From Anaerosacchariphilus hominis (GTDB lineage Bacteria > Bacillota > Clostridia > Lachnospirales > Lachnospiraceae), in assembly GCF_014290175.1 (NCBI RefSeq), contig NZ_JACOOR010000007.1:124001-188000 (forward strand): 64,000 nucleotides of DNA. The letters are read 5' to 3'. Shown in pieces: positions 56,112-64,000 of the stretch (positions are counted from its first letter, which is position 1; every line of letters starts with the position of its first letter). The translations under genes and the position numbers were made by a program. The notes beneath the pieces were generated by a model, which was not told where the DNA came from, made no database searches, and saw only the letters and a program-made list of their open reading frames with translations.

Positions 56112-57479
56112 ATGCAGGAATTTGATGTAATAGTAATTGGAGGCGGCCCGGCGGGCTATAACTGCGCGGAGTACGCGGCGCACCATGGAAAAAAGGTGCT
56201 GCTGGTGGAAAAGAAGAGCCTGGGGGGAACCTGCCTGAATGTGGGATGTATCCCGACAAAAACCTTTCTCTACGCGGGGAAAATGTACCATTACGCGTCG
56301 GGAGCCGGAGAAGCGTACGGCGTAACGGCGGAGGGCGCGGTTCATGTGGATCAGGCTGCAGTAGTGGCAAAAAAAGACGAGGTTGTGAAAATGCTGGTGC
56401 AGGGCGTAGGCAGTGCCCTTCGCCGTAAGAAGGTAAAGGTAGTAAACGGAACAGCAAAGCTTGGCAAAGTGGAAGAAAAACCGGCGGTATTTGTAGAAGA
56501 CGAGACCTACACAGCGGAGGATTTGATTCTGGCCACGGGTTCCACTCCGTCAGTGCCGCCCATTGAAGGCGTAAAAGAAGGTATGGCGGACGGAACGGTC
56601 ATGACCAGCGACGAGATCCTGGATATGAAGGAGATCCCGAAGAAGCTTCTGGTTGTGGGCGGTGGAGTCATCGGCTTTGAGATGGCGGCTTATTTTCAGG
56701 AGGTTGGAGCGAAGGTAACCGTGATCGAGATGCTGGATAAGGTCCTGGGCGGCAATGATCGGGAGGTCAGCGAACTGCTTCAGAAAGAGCTGGAGAAAAA
56801 GGGCGTGACCTTCCATCTGTCCTCCGGAGTGAAAAAGCTGGCGGGAGGAGTCGTGACTTATGAAAAGGACGGAAAGCTTCAGCTGGCAGCCTATGATAAG
56901 GCTCTGATGTGCGTGGGCCGTCGGGCCAACAGCCAGATCGAGGGCCTGGAGAAGCTGGGCGTACAGACCGAGCGGGGAGCCATCGTGACAGATGAGCACA
57001 TGCAGACCAACGTGCCGCATGTCTATGCCATCGGCGATGTGAACGGCAAAGTCATGCTGGCCCATGTGGGCTACCGGGAAGGTGAAGTGGCCGTGAACCA
57101 CATCCTGGGGGAGGACGACGCCATGAGCTATGATGCGATCAGCGGCGTGGTTTACACCAGTCCGGAGGCGGCCTTTGTAGGTTTGTCCGAGGAGCAGGCG
57201 AAGGCGTCAGGCCGGAACTATGAGGTGAAAAAGGTATCCATCAATTTCAGCGGACGCCATGTGGCGGAGAACGGCTTAAGCAATGGTATCTGCAAGCTGA
57301 TTGTGGACAGGGACAAAAAAACGCTTATCGGGGCGGCGCTGATGTCATCTTACGCGTCAGAGTATATCTATGCGCTGGCGCTGATGATTGACCTGAAGCT
57401 TCCGCTGAGACAGATTCGACGGACAATTTTCCCGCATCCCACGGTATGCGAGATTATCAGGGAAGCACTTATGGATTAA
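56112..57479 (+). CDS. lpdA: dihydrolipoyl dehydrogenase-type flavoprotein disulfide reductase
   Basis: 455 residues. FAD site VIVIGGGPAGYNCAEYAA, redox disulfide GGTCLNVGCIPTK (Cys41, Cys46), NAD site VVGGGVIGFEMA near 182, and a C-terminal FPHPTVCEII with the His-Pro catalytic pair expected at about residue 440. The length and active-site motif match lipoamide dehydrogenase. No pyruvate dehydrogenase or glycine cleavage genes are adjacent, so its partner (perhaps GcvH or another lipoyl protein) is elsewhere. AAAGGAGG precedes the ATG. Confidence 0.9.
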   Translation: MQEFDVIVIGGGPAGYNCAEYAAHHGKKVLLVEKKSLGGTCLNVGCIPTKTFLYAGKMYHYASGAGEAYGVTAEGAVHVDQAAVVAKKDEVVKMLVQGVGSALRRKKVKVVNGTAKLGKVEEKPAVFVEDETYTAEDLILATGSTPSVPPIEGVKEGMADGTVMTSDEILDMKEIPKKLLVVGGGVIGFEMAAYFQEVGAKVTVIEMLDKVLGGNDREVSELLQKELEKKGVTFHLSSGVKKLAGGVVTYEKDGKLQLAAYDKALMCVGRRANSQIEGLEKLGVQTERGAIVTDEHMQTNVPHVYAIGDVNGKVMLAHVGYREGEVAVNHILGEDDAMSYDAISGVVYTSPEAAFVGLSEEQAKASGRNYEVKKVSINFSGRHVAENGLSNGICKLIVDRDKKTLIGAALMSSYASEYIYALALMIDLKLPLRQIRRTIFPHPTVCEIIREALMD

Positions 57480-57495
57480 AGATACGACGGAATGA

Positions 57496-58275
57496 ATGAT
57501 GGGAACGGAAATGACAGCCTGGCACACGGGCAATGCGGGAATCGTAATACAGGTTTATAATATAGAAGGAAAAAGCAGTGCAGCCATCGGCTTCGACGTG
57601 TTCGCGAAGCAGCCCGGCGGAATTTACCCTGACACGCCGGAGGCGATCCGGCAGGAACTTCTGCGGGATATCCGGGAAAAGAAGCTGGAAACGCTGGTAT
57701 TTACCCATGAGCACGCAGATCATTTCTGCCCGGAGGACGTGGCGGAGGCCCTGAAAATGAATCCGGATCTCCGCATCATTTCCACGGAGGAGACCATTCG
57801 GCGGATCCGGGCGCTGGAGCCGGAGGCGGGACGCCTTACGGCTGTGGAGGCGTCTGAACAGAAATACCGGATCGTGACCCTGCCGGGTATGCGACTGACC
57901 CTGTTCAACAGTATCCACATGGGCGACCGGTTTGCGGATATCCAGAACCTGGTCTGCCTTCTGGAGGCAGGTGGAAAGCAGCTGATGCTGCCCGGCGACG
58001 CCAGACCCGCAAAGTTTTTATATGAAAGGGCGGCAGCCTGGTCGCAGAAGATGGACTGGCTGATTGGCCCATTTCCACTGATGGGTCTGCCCTCCTCCCG
58101 GAGGCTGATAGCCCGGTATCTGGAATTGGGCCAGGTGCTGGCGGTTCATCTGCCCCGTCCCGATAAGGACACGGAGGGCTGGCGGAAAAACGCGCAGCAT
58201 ATCTGCGAGACGGCGGGCGACGGCCTGCCGGTACCGGTGTTCGGTGACGAGCCCGGAAAGCGCTACGAACTCTGA
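57496..58275 (+). CDS. MBL-fold metallohydrolase
   Basis: 259 residues with a metallo-beta-lactamase motif THEHADHF (His71, His73, Asp75, His76), MLPGDA near 158 and a late GLPSSRR... VLAVHLPRPD segment. The substrate is unknown. Start is uncertain: ATG 57496/57499 or 57511 (MTAWHTGN), none with a strong ribosome site. It is 16 bp after the lpd-like gene, so the two form a unit ending in the terminator at 58318. Confidence 0.85.
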   Translation: MMGTEMTAWHTGNAGIVIQVYNIEGKSSAAIGFDVFAKQPGGIYPDTPEAIRQELLRDIREKKLETLVFTHEHADHFCPEDVAEALKMNPDLRIISTEETIRRIRALEPEAGRLTAVEASEQKYRIVTLPGMRLTLFNSIHMGDRFADIQNLVCLLEAGGKQLMLPGDARPAKFLYERAAAWSQKMDWLIGPFPLMGLPSSRRLIARYLELGQVLAVHLPRPDKDTEGWRKNAQHICETAGDGLPVPVFGDEPGKRYEL

Positions 58276-58317
58276 AAAATACCCAAAAAAGTCCCGAAAA
58301 TCCAACGGATTTTTACA

Positions 58318-58346
58318 GAAAACCCCCTTGACACAGGGGGCTTTTC
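58318..58346 (+). terminator. terminator overlapping the str promoter
   Basis: Stem AAAACCCCC/GGGGG(C)TTTT (58319-58327 with 58336-58345) with a TTGACACA loop. Confidence 0.75.
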
Positions 58347-58356
58347 TTATTATACT
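58328..58356 (+). promoter_or_regulatory. promoter of the str operon (rpsL-rpsG-fusA)
   Basis: TTGACA (58328-58333) in the terminator loop, 17-bp spacer, TATACT (58351-58356), about 120 bp before rpsL. Confidence 0.8.
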
Positions 58357-58476
58357 AATCTAGTGTGCGCGAAAAGCATATGGTATTTTTGCGCGCCTGA
58401 AACAGTCGAATTACCGACACAGCAGCCTGACAGGGCCGGCAACATTGCCTGCCACTCATCACAGGAGGTGAAAGGA

Positions 58477-58899
58477 ATGCCAACATTCAACCAGTTAGTT
58501 AGAAAAGGACGTCAGACAACTGTAAAGAAGTCTACAGCGCCCGCCCTTCAGAAAGGATTTAACTCTCTGAAGAAGAAAGCAACTGATACAGCCGCACCGC
58601 AGAAGCGTGGCGTTTGTACCGCAGTAAAGACCGCTACCCCGAAGAAACCGAACTCTGCTCTTCGTAAGATCGCCAGAGTACGTCTTTCCAACGGTATCGA
58701 GGTAACAAGCTACATCCCCGGAGAAGGACATAACCTTCAGGAGCATAGCGTTGTTATGATCCGTGGCGGTAGAGTAAAGGACCTGCCCGGTACCAGATAT
58801 CACATCATCCGTGGTACCCTGGATACAGCAGGAGTTGCAAAGAGAAGACAGGCACGTTCCAAGTACGGTGCCAAGAGACCGAAAGACGCAAAGAAATAA
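58477..58899 (+). CDS. rpsL: 30S ribosomal protein S12
   Basis: 140 residues: [19 protein letters not shown]..., with [58 protein letters not shown]. Lys at the streptomycin-sensitive KPNSALRK position is intact. The ATG at 58477 follows AGGAGG. Confidence 0.98.
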   Translation: MPTFNQLVRKGRQTTVKKSTAPALQKGFNSLKKKATDTAAPQKRGVCTAVKTATPKKPNSALRKIARVRLSNGIEVTSYIPGEGHNLQEHSVVMIRGGRVKDLPGTRYHIIRGTLDTAGVAKRRQARSKYGAKRPKDAKK

Positions 58900-59608
<709 letters not shown>

Positions 59609-59629
59609 TTATTTGAGGAGGAAAATCCC

Positions 59630-61750
59630 GTGGCTGGAAGAGAATATCCATTGGAGAGAACCAGAAATATCGGAATCATGGCTCATATCGATGCTGGTAA
59701 GACCACACTGACTGAGCGTATTCTGTATTACACTGGTGTAAACTATAAGATCGGTGATACTCATGAAGGTACTGCTACCATGGACTGGATGGAGCAGGAG
59801 CAGGAGCGTGGTATCACCATCACTTCCGCTGCTACAACCTGTCACTGGACGCTGCAGGAGCACTGCAAGCCGAAGCCGGGCGCATTAGAGAACCGTATCA
59901 ATATCATTGATACCCCGGGTCACGTAGACTTTACGGTTGAGGTAGAGCGTTCCCTTCGTGTACTGGACGGCGCTGTCGGCGTGTTCTGTGCGAAGGGTGG
60001 TGTAGAGCCGCAGTCTGAGAACGTATGGCGTCAGGCTGATACCTACAATGTTCCCCGTATGGCATTCATCAACAAGATGGATATCCTGGGAGCAGATTTC
60101 TACAATGCAGTAGATATGATTAAGACCAGACTTGGCAAGAATGCCATCTGTCTGCAGCTTCCGATTGGTAAGGAAGACGAGTTCAAGGGAATCATCGACC
60201 TGTTCGAGATGCAGGCCTACATCTACAACGATGAGAAGGGTGAGGACATCTCCATCACAGAGATTCCGGAGGACATGAAGGACGAAGCAGAGCTCTATCA
60301 CCAGGAGCTGATCGAGAAGATCTGCGAGCTGGATGACGACCTGATGATGCAGTACCTTGAGGACGAGGGAGCATCTATCGCGGTTGAGGATCTGAAGAGA
60401 GTTCTTCGTAAAGCAACCTGTGAGTGTACAGCTGTTCCGGTTTGCTGCGGTACCGCATACAGAAATAAGGGAGTTCAGAAGCTTCTGGACGCTATTATCG
60501 AGTACATGCCGGCTCCGACAGACATCCCGTCTATCAAGGGAACTGATATGGATGGCAACGAAGTAGAGCGTCACTCCTCTGATGACGAGCCGTTCGCTGC
60601 GCTTGCATTCAAGATCATGGCTGACCCGTTCGTAGGAAAGCTTGCATTCTTCCGTGTATACTCAGGAACCATGAATTCTGGTTCTTATGTATATAACTCT
60701 ACAAAGCAGAAGAAGGAGCGTGTAGGACGTATCCTTCAGATGCACGCAAACAAGAGAGCAGAGCTGGACAAGGTATATTCCGGTGACATCGCTGCAGCAG
60801 TTGGATTCAAGTTCACCACAACCGGTGATACCATCTGTGACGAGCAGCATCCGGTAATTCTGGAGTCCATGGAGTTCCCGGAGCCGGTTATCGAGCTGGC
60901 TATCGAGCCGAAGACCAAAGCAGGTCAGGGCAAGATGGGCGAGGCTCTTGCAAAGCTGGCAGAGGAGGACCCGACTTTCCGTGCGCATACCGATCAGGAG
61001 ACCGGTCAGACTATCATCGCGGGAATGGGAGAGCTGCATCTGGAAATCATCGTAGACCGTCTGCTGCGTGAGTTCAAGGTAGAGGCTAACGTAGGCGCAC
61101 CGCAGGTAGCTTACAAGGAGACCTTCACCAAGGCTGTTGATGTAGACAGCAAGTATGCTAAGCAGTCCGGTGGACGTGGACAGTACGGACACTGTAAAGT
61201 CCGCTTTGAGCCGATGGACGCCAACGGAGAAGAGCTGTTTAAGTTCGAGTCTCAGGTTGTCGGTGGTGCGATTCCGAAGGAGTATATCCCGGCAGTCGGC
61301 GAAGGTATCGAAGAGGCTGCACAGTCCGGTATTCTGGGAGGCTTCCCGGTACTGGGTGTTCATGCTACCGTATACGATGGATCTTACCATGAGGTCGACT
61401 CCAGTGAGATGGCATTCCATATCGCTGGTTCCATGGCTTTCAAGGAGGCTATGCAGAAGGGTAATCCGGTACTGCTTGAGCCGATTATGAAGGTTGAGGT
61501 TACTACTCCGGAGGAGTACATGGGCGATGTTATCGGTGATATTAACAGCCGTCGTGGACGTATCGAGGGTATGGATGATATCGGCGGCGGTAAGATGATC
61601 CGCGGATATGTACCGCTTGCAGAGATGTTCGGTTACTCCACAGACCTGCGTTCCAAGACTCAGGGTCGTGGTAACTACTCCATGTTCTTCGAGAAGTACG
61701 AGCAGGTACCGAAGAATATCCAGGAGAAAGTACTCGCTGCTAAGAAATAA
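59630..61750 (+). CDS. fusA: elongation factor G
   Basis: 706 residues from GTG 59630. G1 [17 protein letters not shown] and [10 protein letters not shown] are the GTP-site motifs; domain IV has [12 protein letters not shown] and the C-terminal [16 protein letters not shown]. It catalyses ribosomal translocation. 21 bp after rpsG with GAGGAGG. Confidence 0.98.
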   Translation: MAGREYPLERTRNIGIMAHIDAGKTTLTERILYYTGVNYKIGDTHEGTATMDWMEQEQERGITITSAATTCHWTLQEHCKPKPGALENRINIIDTPGHVDFTVEVERSLRVLDGAVGVFCAKGGVEPQSENVWRQADTYNVPRMAFINKMDILGADFYNAVDMIKTRLGKNAICLQLPIGKEDEFKGIIDLFEMQAYIYNDEKGEDISITEIPEDMKDEAELYHQELIEKICELDDDLMMQYLEDEGASIAVEDLKRVLRKATCECTAVPVCCGTAYRNKGVQKLLDAIIEYMPAPTDIPSIKGTDMDGNEVERHSSDDEPFAALAFKIMADPFVGKLAFFRVYSGTMNSGSYVYNSTKQKKERVGRILQMHANKRAELDKVYSGDIAAAVGFKFTTTGDTICDEQHPVILESMEFPEPVIELAIEPKTKAGQGKMGEALAKLAEEDPTFRAHTDQETGQTIIAGMGELHLEIIVDRLLREFKVEANVGAPQVAYKETFTKAVDVDSKYAKQSGGRGQYGHCKVRFEPMDANGEELFKFESQVVGGAIPKEYIPAVGEGIEEAAQSGILGGFPVLGVHATVYDGSYHEVDSSEMAFHIAGSMAFKEAMQKGNPVLLEPIMKVEVTTPEEYMGDVIGDINSRRGRIEGMDDIGGGKMIRGYVPLAEMFGYSTDLRSKTQGRGNYSMFFEKYEQVPKNIQEKVLAAKK

Positions 61751-61763
61751 TTATAAAAATAAC

Positions 61764-61791
61764 TGCAATCCGGTATTTTTAGCCGGATTGC
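61764..61791 (+). terminator. hairpin after fusA (weak terminator)
   Basis: 9-bp stem GCAATCCGG/CCGGATTGC (61764-61772 with 61783-61791) without a T-run. It probably pauses or stabilises the 3' end rather than fully terminating. An A/T-rich stem AAGCAAAAT/ATTTTGCTT follows near 61803. Confidence 0.4.
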
Positions 61792-61824
61792 GGTAAAGAA
61801 ATAAGCAAAATTCCTAAATTTTGC

Positions 61825-61853
61825 TTGAAAAATAAGGCTCTATGAAATATAAT
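61825..61853 (+). promoter_or_regulatory. promoter of tuf
   Basis: TTGAAA (61825-61830), 17-bp spacer, TATAAT (61848-61853), 84 bp before the start. Confidence 0.7.
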
Positions 61854-61937
61854 CAGAAGTAGCCGAGTTTTAATATCGAAACAGCAAAAAATCAACTTTT
61901 ACCCTCAGGGTGAATGAATTCAAGGAGGACAATCAAA

Positions 61938-63131
61938 ATGGCTAAAGCTAAATTTGACAGAACAAAACCGCATTGTAATATCGGTACCATCGGTCACGTA
62001 GACCATGGTAAAACTACTCTGACTGCAGCTATCACAAAGGTTCTGGCAGCTCGTGTTGCTGGTAACACAGCTACAGACTTCGAGAACATCGACAAGGCTC
62101 CGGAAGAGAGAGAGCGTGGAATTACCATCTCTACCGCACACGTTGAGTATGAGACAGAGAAGAGACACTACGCACACGTTGACTGCCCGGGCCATGCTGA
62201 CTATGTAAAGAACATGATCACTGGTGCAGCACAGATGGACGGCGCTATCCTGGTAGTAGCAGCTACCGATGGTGTTATGGCTCAGACTAAGGAGCACATC
62301 CTTCTGTCCCGTCAGGTAGGCGTTCCCTACATCGTAGTATTCATGAACAAGTGCGACATGGTAGACGATGAGGAGCTGCTTGAGCTGGTAGACATGGAGA
62401 TCCGTGAGCTGCTGAACGAGTATGAGTTCCCGGGAGATGACACTCCGATCATCCAGGGTTCCGCTCTGAAGGCTCTTGAGGATCCGATGGGACCGTGGGG
62501 AGACAAGGTTATGGAGCTGATGGACGCAGTTGATAGCTGGATTCCGGATCCGAAGCGTGCTACAGACCAGCCGTTCCTGATGCCGGTCGAGGACGTATTC
62601 ACCATCACAGGTCGTGGTACCGTTGCTACCGGCCGTGTTGAGCGTGGTGTTCTGCATCTGAATGAGGAAGTTGAGATCGTTGGTATTAAGGAAGAGACTC
62701 GTAAGACCGTTGTAACCGGTATCGAGATGTTCCGTAAGCTGCTTGACGAGGCTCAGGCTGGTGACAACATCGGAGCTCTGCTTCGTGGTGTTCAGAGAAC
62801 CGAGATCGAAAGAGGTCAGGTTATCGTTAAGCCGGGCAGCATCACCTGCCATACAAAGTTCACCGCTCAGGTTTACGTTCTGACAAAGGACGAGGGTGGC
62901 CGTCATACACCGTTCTTCAACAACTACAGACCGCAGTTCTACTTCCGTACAACTGACGTTACTGGCGTTTGCAACCTGCCGGCTGGTACAGAGATGTGCA
63001 TGCCTGGTGACAACGTAGAGATGACCATCGAGCTGATCCACCCGATCGCTATGGAGCAGGGTCTTACATTCGCTATCCGTGAGGGTGGCCGTACAGTAGG
63101 ATCTGGACGTGTTGCTACTATCATCGAGTAA
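61938..63131 (+). CDS. tuf: elongation factor Tu
   Basis: 397 residues: [78 protein letters not shown], and the beta-barrel domain ends with [15 protein letters not shown]. It delivers aminoacyl-tRNA to the ribosome. The ATG at 61938 follows AAGGAGG; an in-frame ATG eight codons earlier would include the ribosome site. Confidence 0.98.
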   Translation: MAKAKFDRTKPHCNIGTIGHVDHGKTTLTAAITKVLAARVAGNTATDFENIDKAPEERERGITISTAHVEYETEKRHYAHVDCPGHADYVKNMITGAAQMDGAILVVAATDGVMAQTKEHILLSRQVGVPYIVVFMNKCDMVDDEELLELVDMEIRELLNEYEFPGDDTPIIQGSALKALEDPMGPWGDKVMELMDAVDSWIPDPKRATDQPFLMPVEDVFTITGRGTVATGRVERGVLHLNEEVEIVGIKEETRKTVVTGIEMFRKLLDEAQAGDNIGALLRGVQRTEIERGQVIVKPGSITCHTKFTAQVYVLTKDEGGRHTPFFNNYRPQFYFRTTDVTGVCNLPAGTEMCMPGDNVEMTIELIHPIAMEQGLTFAIREGGRTVGSGRVATIIE

Positions 63132-63153
63132 TCACAATTTATGCAGTAAAATC

Positions 63154-63188
63154 AAGGCTTCTGGGGAATTCCCCGGAAGCCTTTTTTT
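63154..63188 (+). terminator. terminator of tuf
   Basis: 13-bp stem AAGGCTTCTGGGG/CCCCGGAAGCCTT with one mismatch (63154-63166 with 63171-63183), AATT loop, seven T. Confidence 0.92.
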
Positions 63189-63255
63189 CGGTTACAAATG
63201 TGTAATTTTCTTGTCGTGGTTCTAGTTTGGTTCTAAAAATTCGTACTTTCTATTT

Positions 63256-63768
63256 TCAATGGATGTAATCTTCTATCGGAACATTGAATAATCGCAGGGT
63301 ATCTTCCAGCCACATCTCATATTCTTCCTTATCCAAGAGGCCATCCGCAAGCTGCTGGTTGACTTTGTTCCAGTCAGGAATAAAGGTGGCGATCTGGGCG
63401 TTGGGAATGTCCAGAGCCAGGTGCGCCATGAGCTGGTTATCTTTCTGAGAGTAAGTCGTATTTCCTTTTATATGTAAGCCTCTGCGATCCAGGTCAATCA
63501 GAATGGCAAGAAAATCGGCAAAGGTTCGGACAGGCACAGTTCTGGGAGTAGAAATCTTTACACCCAACAGCTCATTCATCGAGATTTTTAATATATCACA
63601 AAACTTCTGTATTGTTTCCACAGGCGGCTCACTGTAGCCATTTTCATAATTGGAATATGAGGAATTGGTCAGCTCTAGCCGGGTGGCCATTTCTCGCTGG
63701 TTGATTCCGGCGTTCATCCGGGCCTGTTTCATTTTCTTTCCTACTTCTAAATATTCTCCTAAACGCAT
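63256..63768 (-). CDS. XRE-family helix-turn-helix repressor
   Basis: 170 residues. An N-terminal Cro/CI-type HTH (KQARMNAGINQREMATRLELTNSSYSNYENGYSEPPVETIQKFCDILKISMNELLG) is followed by a ~100-residue effector or dimerisation region. The arrangement, divergent from a small HTH gene across a region full of ATACAAG repeats, is the layout of an immunity/excision switch in phage or integrative elements. Directly behind the tuf terminator. GGAGGAT precedes the ATG at 63768. Confidence 0.88.
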   Translation of the reverse strand: MRLGEYLEVGKKMKQARMNAGINQREMATRLELTNSSYSNYENGYSEPPVETIQKFCDILKISMNELLGVKISTPRTVPVRTFADFLAILIDLDRRGLHIKGNTTYSQKDNQLMAHLALDIPNAQIATFIPDWNKVNQQLADGLLDKEEYEMWLEDTLRLFNVPIEDYIH

Positions 63769-63826
63769 GATTTTATCCTCCTTGATACTAATTTAGCACA
63801 ATGAGATACAGAAATCAATGTAAAAG

Positions 63827-63910
63827 ATACAAGAATTTTAATAAATCATGTTGACAAATCAAAAAACTTGTATTAAATTAGAAATACAAGAAATTATGTA
63901 ACAATACAAG
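63827..63910. promoter_or_regulatory. cluster of ATACAAG operator-like repeats and promoter
   Basis: Four copies of ATACAAG: 63827-63833, 63867-63873 (inverted, CTTGTAT), 63884-63890 and 63904-63910. A promoter TTGACA (63851-63856), 17-bp spacer, TAAATT (63874-63879) is interleaved and faces the right-hand HTH gene. Probably binding sites for the XRE repressor. Confidence 0.65.
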
Positions 63911-63933
63911 GAATAAAAGAGGAGGAGTGAATT

Positions 63934-64000
63934 ATGGGGACAAACTATATGATGACCGCGGACGAAGTAGCTGCGGAACTGGGGATTTCCAAGGGTCATG
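63934..64000 (+). CDS. helix-turn-helix/excisionase-type protein, 5' end only
   Basis: ATG at 63934 after AGGAGGAG. The visible 22 codons read MGTNYMMTADEVAAELGISKGH, the start of a MerR/excisionase-type helix-turn-helix (TADEVAAELGIS). It is cut by the window edge. In Firmicutes such a gene next to an XRE repressor is often followed by a tyrosine integrase of a Tn916-like or phage element. Confidence 0.65.
   Translation, partial: MGTNYMMTADEVAAELGISKGH

Overview
The window reads as chromosomal DNA of a Clostridia-class Firmicute, most likely a Lachnospiraceae gut anaerobe. Support: strong AGGAGG ribosome sites; TTGACA-17-TATAAT promoters; L-box, L10-leader and L1-type mRNA elements; a hybrid-cluster protein and a 4Fe-4S aldo/keto reductase (anaerobe); and the block rpmG-secE-nusG-rplKA-rplJL-rpoBC ... 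rpsL-rpsG-fusA-tuf. Species cannot be fixed from sequence alone.

Layout. 0-1.3 kb: 3' part of hcp and a zinc-ribbon gene. 1.4-8.6 kb: maltodextrin-type ABC uptake operon (binding protein, two permeases, LacI regulator, MsmX-like ATPase, His-less HPr-like protein, 4-alpha-glucanotransferase) with tandem LacI-type operators at its promoter. 8.7-12.8 kb: NSS transporter, aspartase and a divergent LysR. 12.9-17.6 kb: pncB, a CDF metal exporter with a long leader hairpin, tRNA-Gln(CUG), a small membrane protein and a FliB-like protein. 17.8-19.4 kb: a patchwork of four truncated genes (iadA, DegT aminotransferase, SSS symporter, creatininase), either decayed DNA or a chimera. 20-27.6 kb: mgtE, asparaginase, a lysine riboswitch with its NhaC-type transporter and an orphan PD-(D/E)XK protein, then trkAH on the minus strand. 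27.8-34 kb: MBL hydrolase, VOC protein, galE, DUF1846, a divergent RsmH paralogue and a NifX-like/SlyD-like fusion. 34-38.5 kb: a five-gene operon with uridine-phosphorylase-like enzyme, complete ECF transporter and nicotinamidase-like hydrolase. 38.6-40.4 kb: DUF2130 protein and an MntR-type repressor. 40.4-63.2 kb: transcription/translation core, interrupted between rpoC and rpsL by AKR, CobW-like GTPase, glpK, lpd-like and MBL genes. 63.2-64 kb: XRE repressor and the start of a divergent HTH gene, which looks like the control region of an integrative element.

Themes. (i) A ~141-bp train of hairpins occurs twice at ~96% identity (30.2 and 52.1 kb) and once in diverged form (43.0 kb), each time directly behind a terminator T-tract. 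(ii) Several intergenic regions fuse a terminator with the next promoter. (iii) The ECF ATPase fusion concentrates its catalytic deviations in one composite ATP site. (iv) The ECF operon plus pncB could form a pyridine-nucleoside salvage route; this is inference.
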